NCBI GenBank assembly: GCA_002350445.1
Contig: DEEV01000035.1
Span: forward strand, 3,987 to 9,424
Reading direction: 5' to 3'
Length of the DNA: 5,438 nucleotides
From: Treponema sp. UBA2869
GTDB taxonomy: Bacteria; Spirochaetota; Spirochaetia; Treponematales; Treponemataceae
The notes beneath the pieces are model-generated. The model saw nothing but the letters and a program-made list of their open reading frames with translations. It made no database searches and was not told where the DNA came from. Made by a program: the position numbers and the translations under genes. Of the stretch, positions 1 through 5,419 are shown piece by piece (position 1 is the first letter of the stretch; every line of letters starts with the position of its first letter).

Positions 1-177
1 CAATTTCCAGAAAGAATAAATCTTAATGAAAGTTCGGTATATGCGGTCATTGAGCCTGTCAAAGACCGTATATGCTACTGGTGGTTTCAAGAAGCACAAC
101 CACCATTTCTTAGAACAATAATAAATCTAAATATGTCTAGCGCATACTTCTGTCGTAAGGAATTCCTTCGGCCTTAG
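1..177 (+). CDS. Possible 3' end of an unidentified convergent gene (partial)
   Basis: Frame 1 of the plus strand is open from the window edge to a TAG at 175-177, giving 58 codons, while the other two plus frames hit stops within the first 30 bases. The composition is protein-like (for example VYAVIEPVKDR followed by ICYWWFQE), but I recognise no family. Two things argue against it. It would overlap the last 41 bases of the convergent permease gene, whose C-terminus looks genuine. It also contains two strong inverted repeats (37-75 and 79-105) that look like RNA structure rather than coding sequence. A 58-codon open frame can also occur by chance in DNA of this composition. It could be the tail of a real gene, a decayed gene, or nothing. 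Confidence 0.2.
   Translation, partial: QFPERINLNESSVYAVIEPVKDRICYWWFQEAQPPFLRTIINLNMSSAYFCRKEFLRP
37..75 (+). other. Long imperfect hairpin, best folded as plus-strand RNA
   Basis: Bases 37-48 pair with 64-75 over 12 positions. After an A.A mismatch (49/63), TTGA at 50-53 pairs with TCAA at 59-62, leaving the loop GCCTG at 54-58. In plus-strand RNA two of the pairs are G.U wobbles (38/74 and 43/69). In minus-strand RNA the same positions become C.A and A.C mismatches, so the fold favours plus-strand transcription. There is no U tract directly after it, so it is not a terminator alone. It could be part of a structured RNA, a 3'-UTR element of a plus-strand gene, or an element end. The assignment is unknown; only the structure is supported. 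Confidence 0.5.
79..111 (+). terminator. Possible intrinsic terminator, plus strand
   Basis: TGGTGGTT at 79-86 pairs perfectly with AACCACCA at 98-105 around an 11-base loop, and TTTCTT follows on the plus strand. On the minus strand the stem is followed by GTAGC, with no U tract, so it is a poor terminator for the transporter operon. It may end a convergent plus-strand transcript and perhaps also act as a 3' stabilising hairpin for the operon mRNA. No better terminator for the operon is visible before the window edge. Confidence 0.35.
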
Positions 178-1075
178 GTGCCCGGGATTTTCCGGAAGTA
201 AGAGCAAGAACAATCAAAGAAATTATATATGGAAACATTTTATAAATTTCACCCGGAACAAGATTAACAAGAAAATCAAAACCGGTATATGTATCTGCAA
301 TTGCACGGAAAATACCAAAGAATAGGGCAGCAAGTGCAATTCTCACAGGTTTCCATTGACCAAAAATCATAACAGCAAGCGCAAGGAATCCGGCACCTGC
401 AACTCCGTAAATAAAGTCCCATTGAGAATTAACTGCACTAATATAAATAATGCCGCCAAGTCCACCGCAAAATCCTGAAATTAAAACACCGGCAGCACGC
501 ATTTTATAAACATTAATTCCAACGCTTCCTGCCGCCTGAGGGTGTTCACCACAGGCCATAAGTCTAAGCCCAAATTGGGTTTTATAAAGAACAATGTAGG
601 CAACAACAAGCGCAACAACTGTAATAATCATATAAATATTAAATTCAACACCGCCAACTTTAAAGAAAAACATATCATTTTTAGAAAGATAGCTGATGAT
701 TGCAGAAGGATTTTTTCCCTGCGAAATTCCGCTGTTATAAGATTTTACAATTACAGTGGCAGCCGCAGTTGCAAGCATGTTCATTGCCGTTCCAACAAGC
801 GTCTGGTCTGCCTTAAAATTAATTGCCGCAATAGCAAGAAACATAGAGAAAATCATACCAAAAAGGCAGCTTATAAAAATTGTAAGGAAAATCATAACAA
901 ACGGACTTGTTGTAAGCGGAAGAAAATACATTGTAAAGGCTCCGCCAAGTGCGCCAAAAACCATAACGCCTTCAAGACCAAGGTTTATTACGCCGCTTCG
1001 TTCAGAAAACATTCCACCCAAAGCAACAAGAATTAAAACTGAAGCATAAATAAGAGTATATTGAATTAAAATCAT
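137..1075 (-). CDS. Nucleoside-type ABC transporter permease 2 (NupQ/YufQ-like, BPD_transp_2 family)
   Basis: This is the second inner-membrane permease of the BMP-type importer. It would form the translocation channel as a heterodimer with the permease encoded just upstream. The protein is 312 residues and strongly hydrophobic, with about eight to ten membrane segments. Family landmarks are ERSGVINLGLEGVM near residues 25-38, the cytoplasmic coupling-loop region GLRLMACGEHPQAAGSVGIN at about 169-188, and AVMIFGQWKP at about 234-243. The C-terminus IPYDRSMR resembles the usual tail of the family, so the 3' end looks intact. I chose the ATG at 1075 because it overlaps the upstream TGA as ATGA and has AAGGAG seven bases ahead. 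The frame is open further upstream to 1147, but that adds a 24-residue basic extension encoded inside the upstream permease gene. Translation is probably coupled to that gene. The substrate is inferred from family and context only. Confidence 0.93.
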   Translation of the reverse strand: MILIQYTLIYASVLILVALGGMFSERSGVINLGLEGVMVFGALGGAFTMYFLPLTTSPFVMIFLTIFISCLFGMIFSMFLAIAAINFKADQTLVGTAMNMLATAAATVIVKSYNSGISQGKNPSAIISYLSKNDMFFFKVGGVEFNIYMIITVVALVVAYIVLYKTQFGLRLMACGEHPQAAGSVGINVYKMRAAGVLISGFCGGLGGIIYISAVNSQWDFIYGVAGAGFLALAVMIFGQWKPVRIALAALFFGIFRAIADTYTGFDFLVNLVPGEIYKMFPYIISLIVLALTSGKSRAPKAEGIPYDRSMR

Positions 1076-2196
1076 TTTTCTGCTCCTTTTCCTTTGCGTT
1101 CTGTAATTTTGCCAAGAAGATATTTTATAAAGAGAACAAAAGCACATACATAAATTATGATAGAAGAAATCAAATCTGCTATCTGTGGATTATAATAGCG
1201 CATGTCAATTAAAGTTCCCCCCAAAGAAATATGTTCAATAAAGAAACCTGCAAAAATTATTCCAATAGGATTTAGACCACCAAGAAATGCAACTGCAATT
1301 CCGCTAAAGCCCATTGCAGGGACAGCAGAAGAGGTTTTCCACGGCTGAATATCTGTAAGGAAATAGAATGAAGCAGCAAAACCGCCAAGCGCACCGGCAA
1401 TTGCCATCGTTGTAATAATATTCATTTTATCATTCATTCCGGCATATTTTGCGGCATACTTATTTAAACCAGTTGCTTTTAATTCGTAGCCAAACGTGGT
1501 CTTATTTAGAACAATCATAATTGCAACAGCAAATACAATTGTAAGAGGAATCGCAATAGTTACATACTGATTGTTATTAAAAAGCTTTCCTAATCCCAAA
1601 GAGGGTAGTATAGATTTTGCTGAACGAGACATAATAGTATAAGTTTCTGAACGGGTTAAATTCATCATAGTTTCTTTTGCCATAAGAATATTCACAGCAT
1701 AAAGTGCTATCCAGTTCATCATAATACTGGCAATTACTTCGTTTACATTCCATAATGCCTTAAAAATGCCGACAATTGCGCCCCATAAAGCTGCAACTAC
1801 TACAGATGCAAGTACACATAAATACCACGGCAAATGAAATTGCAATGCACACAAAAGAGACGCTCCTATTCCAATACAGTACTGTCCACCAATTCCAATA
1901 TTGAATAAGCCCGTTTTATACGCAAACATTACCGAAAAAGCACAGAAAATCAACGGAACAGATTTTACAAGCGTAATACCCAGATAATATGAACGCATGG
2001 AAGGCTTTTTGTAATACATAAAATTCTTCAATATTGTAGACATTGCCTTTGGTGCATTCTGTGCATTTATAAGAAGAAGAATTACAAAACCAACAATAAT
2101 TCCAATTAAGGCACAAATTATTGAAGCCGTAATATTCTTAAAGGATTCCGAATGTAGGAAATCTCTTGTTTTTGATTTTATATTTTCTAAATTCAT
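1072..2196 (-). CDS. Nucleoside-type ABC transporter permease 1 (NupP/YufP-like, BPD_transp_2 family)
   Basis: This is the first membrane subunit of the BMP-type importer, 374 residues, normal for the longer of the two paired permeases. A short polar N-terminus precedes a membrane segment at about 23-44. About nine further hydrophobic stretches follow, roughly at 71-93, 102-121, 123-147, 152-172, 211-230, 260-280, 294-308, 312-322 and 336-360, before a basic tail. Family landmarks are GLFNIGIGGQ (96-105), NEVIASIMMNW (152-162), the ATPase-contacting loop GYELKATGLNKYAAKYAGM (236-254) and GIAVAFLGGLNPIGI (299-313). The ATG at 2196 has AGGAG five bases upstream. The gene lies 41 bp after the ATPase gene and its TGA overlaps the next start, so it is a middle cistron of the operon. 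Substrate specificity cannot be deduced. Confidence 0.94.
   Translation of the reverse strand: MNLENIKSKTRDFLHSESFKNITASIICALIGIIVGFVILLLINAQNAPKAMSTILKNFMYYKKPSMRSYYLGITLVKSVPLIFCAFSVMFAYKTGLFNIGIGGQYCIGIGASLLCALQFHLPWYLCVLASVVVAALWGAIVGIFKALWNVNEVIASIMMNWIALYAVNILMAKETMMNLTRSETYTIMSRSAKSILPSLGLGKLFNNNQYVTIAIPLTIVFAVAIMIVLNKTTFGYELKATGLNKYAAKYAGMNDKMNIITTMAIAGALGGFAASFYFLTDIQPWKTSSAVPAMGFSGIAVAFLGGLNPIGIIFAGFFIEHISLGGTLIDMRYYNPQIADLISSIIIYVCAFVLFIKYLLGKITERKGKGAEK
1083..1088 (-). promoter_or_regulatory. Shine-Dalgarno that fixes the permease 2 start
   Basis: AAGGAG lies seven bases before the ATG at 1075, within the last codons of the upstream permease gene. Together with the ATGA stop/start overlap at 1075..1072 it supports the 312-residue product over a longer start at 1147. 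Confidence 0.8.
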
Positions 2197-2219
2197 TTTA
2201 ACTCCTGCTAATCAAGACA

Positions 2220-2239
2220 AGCGGGCTTTTCCGGCCGCT
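2220..2239 (-). other. Small intercistronic hairpin after the ATPase stop
   Basis: AGCGG (2239..2235) pairs with CCGCT (2224..2220) directly at the end of the ATPase gene, in the 41-bp gap before permease 1. No U tract follows, so it is not a terminator. It may be a minor mRNA stability or processing element, or chance. Confidence 0.25.
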
Positions 2240-3773
2240 ATTGTCTTTTTGCTCCTGCCATGTAAAGTCCAAGCTCCTCGGCTGTTGTCTTTTTAGGATC
2301 AAATTCTCCAATGAATTCACCTTCGTACATTACAAGAATTCTGTCGCTAAGATTTAGAACTTCATCAAGCTCGTATGAAACCAACAGGACTGCAGCACCA
2401 TTATCCCGATCTTCAATTATCTGTTTATGAACAAACTCAATTGCCCCAACATCAAGTCCGCGGGTAGGCTGGACCGCAAGCAAGATTTTATGCTTGTTAT
2501 CAAGTTCTCGGGCAATAATTGACTTCTGCTGATTTCCGCCCGACATGGAACGTACAATTGTTCGACTGCCTTGTCCGCTTCGAACATCATATTTTTCCAT
2601 AAGTTTATCTGAATATTCAGTTACATTGTCTTTTTTTATAAAGCCAGATTTCTGAAACCGGCTTTCTTTGTAACGGCGCAAAACTGCATTCTGGTCAAGA
2701 CGGTAATCAAGAACAAGACCATGCTTATGACGGTCTTCCGGAATATAACTTAATCCTGCCTTGTTTCGCTCCAAAATTGATTTTCTTGTAACATCTTCAC
2801 CGTCAATAATGATTTTAGTTTTTTCTATTTCAACAGGTTTTTCAAGACCAGAAATTCCATATGCAAATTCTGTCTGACCGTTTCCATCAATACCGGCAAT
2901 GCTTACAATTTCTCCCGCATGAACATCAATATTTACGTGTTTTACACCAAGTCTTTCATGATTAATTTTGCAGGCAACGCTTAAATCTTTTACAGAAAGC
3001 ATTACTTTGCCTGGTTTCGCAGGAGACTTGTCTACTGTAAATTTAACCTGACGGCCAACCATCATTTCGCTTAAGGCAAATATTGTTGTATTTTTTACAT
3101 CTACAGTACCAATATATTTTCCTTTTCGCAAAACAGAACAACGATCGCAAATTGCCATTATTTCATTCAGTTTATGAGTGATAAAAAGAATAGATTTTCC
3201 TTCGTTTGCAAGATTTTTCATAATCTGCATCAGGTCGTTAATTTCCTGCGGAGTAAGAACTGCCGTCGGTTCATCAAAAATAAGGATTTCGTTTTCGCGG
3301 TAAAGCATTTTAAGAATTTCTACGCGCTGCTGCATTCCGACCGAAATATCTTCAATTTTTGCATCAGGATCAACCGAAAGACCATATTTTTCGCTTAATT
3401 CCAGAATTTTCTTTCGTGCAAATTCGCGGTCAATAAAACCGGCTTTTTTTAAAGGCTCGGAACCTAAAATAATATTATCAAGAACAGTAAAAATTTCTAC
3501 AAGCTTAAAATGCTGATGCACCATTCCAATGCCAAGTGCGGTTGCATCATTAGGATCATTTATTTGTACAACTTTTCCGTTTTTTCGAATTTCACCTTCT
3601 TCAGGCTTATAAAGTCCAAACAAAACGCTCATTAAAGTTGATTTTCCGGCTCCATTTTCACCCAAAAGAGCATGAATTTCGCCTTTTTTTAACTGCAAAG
3701 TAATATTGTCGTTTGCAATAATTCCAGGGAAACGCTTTGTTATGTTAAGCATTTCAATAATATAATCACTCAT
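2238..3773 (-). CDS. Nucleoside-type ABC transporter ATP-binding protein, two ABC domains (NupO/YufO-like)
   Basis: This is the cytoplasmic energy-coupling subunit, 511 residues, with two fused nucleotide-binding domains as in sugar and BMP-type importers. Domain 1 is canonical: Walker A GENGAGKST (38-46), Q-loop Q87, signature SVGMQQ (144-149), Walker B with D167 and E168 in FDEPTA, and switch H200. Domain 2 keeps the signature SGGNQQ (411-416) but is degenerate elsewhere. Its P-loop reads GIDGNGQTE (294-302) without the Lys, Walker B reads LAVQPTRGLD (432-441), and the switch His is replaced in VSYELDE. This asymmetry is usual for the family and implies one efficient hydrolysis site. I chose the ATG at 3773 because family homology begins at MSDYIIEMLN. 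An in-frame ATG at 3782 and a TTG at 3833, inside the terminator U tract, are less likely. None of these starts has a Shine-Dalgarno sequence; a TATAAT lies seven bases before the chosen ATG. Confidence 0.93.
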   Translation of the reverse strand: MSDYIIEMLNITKRFPGIIANDNITLQLKKGEIHALLGENGAGKSTLMSVLFGLYKPEEGEIRKNGKVVQINDPNDATALGIGMVHQHFKLVEIFTVLDNIILGSEPLKKAGFIDREFARKKILELSEKYGLSVDPDAKIEDISVGMQQRVEILKMLYRENEILIFDEPTAVLTPQEINDLMQIMKNLANEGKSILFITHKLNEIMAICDRCSVLRKGKYIGTVDVKNTTIFALSEMMVGRQVKFTVDKSPAKPGKVMLSVKDLSVACKINHERLGVKHVNIDVHAGEIVSIAGIDGNGQTEFAYGISGLEKPVEIEKTKIIIDGEDVTRKSILERNKAGLSYIPEDRHKHGLVLDYRLDQNAVLRRYKESRFQKSGFIKKDNVTEYSDKLMEKYDVRSGQGSRTIVRSMSGGNQQKSIIARELDNKHKILLAVQPTRGLDVGAIEFVHKQIIEDRDNGAAVLLVSYELDEVLNLSDRILVMYEGEFIGEFDPKKTTAEELGLYMAGAKRQ

Positions 3774-3780
3774 AAGGAAC

Positions 3781-3786
3781 ATTATA
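3781..3786 (-). promoter_or_regulatory. Candidate -10 box giving a leaderless ATPase transcript
   Basis: A consensus TATAAT (3786..3781) lies seven bases before the ATG at 3773, so the predicted transcription start falls on the A of the start codon. It follows the terminator-like hairpin and would restart transcription of the ATPase and permease genes. The weak point is the -35: at 16-18 bp spacing nothing resembles TTGACA. The region is AT-rich, so a chance match is possible. Confidence 0.35.
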
Positions 3787-3831
3787 ACGTAATGTTTATA
3801 AATTTGATATAAATTGAATGCAAATTCAGAC

Positions 3832-3866
3832 AAAAAATAGGGGAGTGGAACAAAAGTCCATTCCCC
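3832..3866 (-). terminator. Intrinsic terminator or attenuator between lipoprotein and ATPase genes
   Basis: GGGGAATGGA (3866..3857) pairs with TCCACTCCCC (3849..3840) around the loop CTTTTGT, with nine Watson-Crick pairs and one A.C mismatch. TATTTTTT follows, with six U at 3837..3832. A weaker hairpin (CCGGA 3887..3883 with TCTGG 3877..3873, then TTTT) lies just before it. A partial terminator after the binding-protein gene is a common way to make that protein in excess over the membrane subunits. The stem may also protect the short mRNA from 3' decay. Confidence 0.8.
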
Positions 3867-3919
3867 TTAAAACCAGAATAAATCCGGTATTTTATAAAAA
3901 ACTTCTAAAACAAAATCTT

Positions 3920-5062
3920 TTATTTGATGTTAGGATACATATTCAATTTTACAGAAACTGCAGGTGCAGCATCAATTGCGTTTGAAACCTTTACATCACC
4001 TTTGAAGATTTTTGCTGTAAGAGCTTTATAATCATCAACAGAGAAGTTTTTCATAGACCATGTTTCTGTAGGAAGCTGAACGAAGTTTACGCTCATATCT
4101 GTTCCAGAAACAAGACCAAGTGAAGAAATCTTTCCACTGTATGTTGCCCAGTTTCCGTCAAGAATTGACTGAAGAACAGCATCAACTGTTGCACCAAGAC
4201 CCTTCATAGCAGAAGTAACGCACATACCGTCTCTGTATTCATTAATCTTAGAAGACTGATCAACGTCAACACCAATAACTTTTCCGTTTTCAACATCTTT
4301 TGCAGCATCTGCAGCAGAAGTCCAGATAGCTCCACCACAAGCAAATACAACTTCTACACCACGGTTTTTGTACCAACCGTCCATATAAGCCTTAATCTGC
4401 TGGTCGCCATAGAACTGTCCACCATAAACATATTCAACAGTTACTTTGTTAGAAATTCCCATTTCTTTTGCAGCAGTATCAATTCCCTGAACATATCCAA
4501 AACCATAGCGGATTACAGCAGGAACAGCCATTCCACCAAGGAATCCAAGGTGAGTATAACCTTCTTTTACAGCAGCATAGCCAGCCATAAAGCCAGGAAT
4601 CTCTTCTGCATAAACTGCACAGAAAATATTAGAAGGAATTTTCCAGTCTACTTTTCCAATAGCAGATGCAGCAGACATAATGTCAAATTCGCTTACATCA
4701 AGACCAATAAAAGTAACGTCAGAGTTAGCATCGGCAAGCTGAGCGATTGCATCAGCAAAAAGGTAACCAGGAAGAACAACAACATTGTAATCATCCTGAA
4801 TTGCAGCGTTGATAGAAGCTACACGGTCAGCAGTTGAATCTCCGGCTGGTTTATAGTAATTAAATGTAAGATTGTTCTTTTCACAGAAAGCCTTACAAGC
4901 CTGATAAGTTGTCTGATTAAATGACTGGTCTGTAATATCACCAGAGTCTGTAACCATTGCAACTTTTACAGAAGAAGCATCCTTTGACTGCTTCTTTCCG
5001 CCGCATGAAACAAATGACATAAGCATTGCAGCTGCCATTGCTAAAATTGCGAGCTTTTTCAT
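3920..5062 (-). CDS. BMP-family substrate-binding lipoprotein, PnrA/TmpC/NupN-like (probable purine nucleoside receptor)
   Basis: This is the extracytoplasmic receptor of the importer, 380 residues, close to the usual 350-380. The N-terminus is a lipoprotein signal: a KK pair, a hydrophobic stretch, and FVSC with Cys20 as the predicted lipidated residue. The Phe at -3 fits the relaxed spirochaetal lipobox better than the strict one. The mature protein starts with a polar linker, then VKVAMVTDSGDITDQSFNQ (32-50). This contains the family D-x-G...D-x-SFN motif, whose Phe48 and Asn49 correspond to ligand-contacting residues in PnrA. FIGLDVSEFD, the GFLGGMAVPAVIRYGFGYVQG hinge-region block, VVFACGG, VIGVDVDQ and the following Lys-containing loop continue the BMP pattern. 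The ATG at 5062 has AGGAG seven bases upstream. Lys codons are mostly AAG, unlike the AAA-rich ATPase gene, consistent with high expression. It is separated from the ATPase gene by a terminator. A nucleoside ligand is likely from the family, but riboflavin or another ligand is not excluded. Confidence 0.93.
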   Translation of the reverse strand: MKKLAILAMAAAMLMSFVSCGGKKQSKDASSVKVAMVTDSGDITDQSFNQTTYQACKAFCEKNNLTFNYYKPAGDSTADRVASINAAIQDDYNVVVLPGYLFADAIAQLADANSDVTFIGLDVSEFDIMSAASAIGKVDWKIPSNIFCAVYAEEIPGFMAGYAAVKEGYTHLGFLGGMAVPAVIRYGFGYVQGIDTAAKEMGISNKVTVEYVYGGQFYGDQQIKAYMDGWYKNRGVEVVFACGGAIWTSAADAAKDVENGKVIGVDVDQSSKINEYRDGMCVTSAMKGLGATVDAVLQSILDGNWATYSGKISSLGLVSGTDMSVNFVQLPTETWSMKNFSVDDYKALTAKIFKGDVKVSNAIDAAPAVSVKLNMYPNIK

Positions 5063-5076
5063 AATAAATCTCCTGT

Positions 5077-5092
5077 TATCGCCAAAGCGATA
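5077..5092 (-). promoter_or_regulatory. 5'-UTR hairpin directly before the lipoprotein Shine-Dalgarno
   Basis: TATCGC (5092..5087) pairs perfectly with GCGATA (5082..5077) around a TTTG loop. The hairpin ends two bases before AGGAG (5074..5070). It leaves the ribosome site open, so it may stabilise the mRNA or keep the site accessible. No ligand-binding RNA family is recognised. Confidence 0.45.
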
Positions 5093-5112
5093 TTTAATTT
5101 TATTATGGGAAA

Positions 5113-5121
5113 ATTATATCA
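5113..5121 (-). promoter_or_regulatory. Proximal promoter of the transporter operon (extended -10)
   Basis: TGATATAAT (5121..5113) combines a consensus -10 with the TG of an extended -10. At 17 bp upstream stands TAGAAT, a weak -35, which extended -10 promoters tolerate. Transcription would start near 5106, giving a leader of about 44 nt that contains the hairpin at 5077-5092 and the Shine-Dalgarno sequence. Confidence 0.6.
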
Positions 5122-5170
5122 CATTTAAATAAAGAATTCTATTACTGCAGGATTTCAGGGCTTCGTCATG

Positions 5171-5196
5171 ATTCAATAGTACTTGCAAAATTGAAT
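5171..5196 (-). promoter_or_regulatory. Inverted repeat ATTCAA-N14-TTGAAT, possible operator
   Basis: ATTCAA (5196..5191) and TTGAAT (5176..5171) form a spaced inverted repeat about 50-80 bp upstream of the extended -10. The half-sites are short and AT-rich, so a chance match is quite possible, and no regulator family is recognised. Nothing else stands out between 5122 and 5208 apart from an isolated TATAAT (5204..5199) without a usable -35. Confidence 0.15.
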
Positions 5197-5208
5197 ATAT
5201 TATACGTT

Positions 5209-5254
5209 AAAAAAAAACCGGATTCCCAAACAGTAACACCAAAAGGGAATCCGG
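5209..5254 (-). terminator. Strong intrinsic terminator of the upstream short transcript
   Basis: CCGGATTCCC (5254..5245) pairs perfectly over 10 bp with GGGAATCCGG (5227..5218), with a 17-base loop, followed by nine U (5217..5209). There is no U tract on the plus side, so it acts on minus-strand transcription. Any transcript from the distal promoter would need antitermination to reach the lipoprotein gene. Confidence 0.88.
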
Positions 5255-5305
5255 CCGTCCAAATAAATGGACATCGGAGAGAGTTTATCAGCTTATTTAC
5301 AAGCT
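5209..5305 (-). ncRNA. Candidate small RNA or attenuated leader (~97 nt) upstream of the lipoprotein gene
   Basis: The unit is bounded by a strong promoter at one end and a strong terminator at the other. It starts with a hairpin, AGCTT (5305..5301) with AAGCT (5294..5290). A pyrimidine-rich stretch follows with no obvious local partner (GATAAACTCTCTCCGAT, 5289..5273). Then come a second hairpin, GTCCA (5272..5268) with TGGAC (5261..5257), and the terminator stem. Three hairpins, an exposed CU-rich segment and a long U tail are the usual build of a trans-acting bacterial small RNA. It could equally be the leader of an attenuated operon transcript. It matches no riboswitch consensus I know: purine, preQ1, TPP, FMN, glycine and guanidine elements were considered. 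A 24-codon ATG frame (from 5274) has no Shine-Dalgarno sequence and is probably not translated. Confidence 0.5.
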
Positions 5306-5311
5306 TCTTAT

Positions 5312-5340
5312 AATATAGAGAAAACTAAAAAAAAAGTCAA
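5312..5340 (-). promoter_or_regulatory. Distal sigma70-type promoter
   Basis: TTGACT (5340..5335) and TATATT (5317..5312) are separated by exactly 17 bp. Runs of A and T directly upstream (about 5341-5365) resemble an UP element. The predicted start, near 5305, falls at the first base of the hairpin AGCTT...AAGCT, which supports the assignment. Confidence 0.75.
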
Positions 5341-5419
5341 GTAAAAATAAAAAAATTTACTAAAATTTTAAGAAAAATTATTACCAAACACCAGCGGACT
5401 TATTAAAAAAGAACAAACT

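Noticed and set aside
1..136. Right end of an IS200/IS605-type element
   Set aside because: The GAAGC sequence and hairpins are reminiscent of such ends, but GAAGC lies in a loop rather than before the terminal hairpin, and the open frame does not resemble a TnpB C-terminus.
542..1049. Two plus-strand open frames opposite permease 2
   Set aside because: They lie wholly antisense to a well-supported permease gene, have skewed Lys/Asn/Arg-rich products typical of the reverse strand of membrane-protein codons, and lack ribosome sites.
1916..2116. Minus-strand open frame inside permease 1
   Set aside because: It is an alternative frame of a gene with strong family motifs, Cys- and Tyr-rich, with no recognisable domain.
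3174..3398. Plus-strand open frame opposite the ATPase gene
   Set aside because: It is antisense to the Walker B and signature region of the ATPase; its apparent coding potential is a by-product of those codons.
2238..3773. Degenerate second ABC domain as a sign of a broken gene
   Set aside because: Loss of the P-loop Lys and the QPTRG form of Walker B are normal in the second domain of BMP-type transporter ATPases; the reading frame is intact.
4550..4837. Plus-strand open frame opposite the lipoprotein gene
   Set aside because: It is antisense to conserved BMP-family sequence, with no upstream ribosome site or family match.
5200..5274. 24-codon ATG frame as a leader peptide
   Set aside because: There is no Shine-Dalgarno sequence before the ATG (a CU-rich stretch precedes it) and the codons run through the terminator stem and U tract.
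5209..5305. Purine, preQ1, TPP, FMN, glycine or guanidine riboswitch
   Set aside because: A riboswitch would fit a nucleoside or riboflavin transporter, but none of the conserved core motifs of these classes is visible, and the unit ends in a terminator with no obvious antiterminator pairing.
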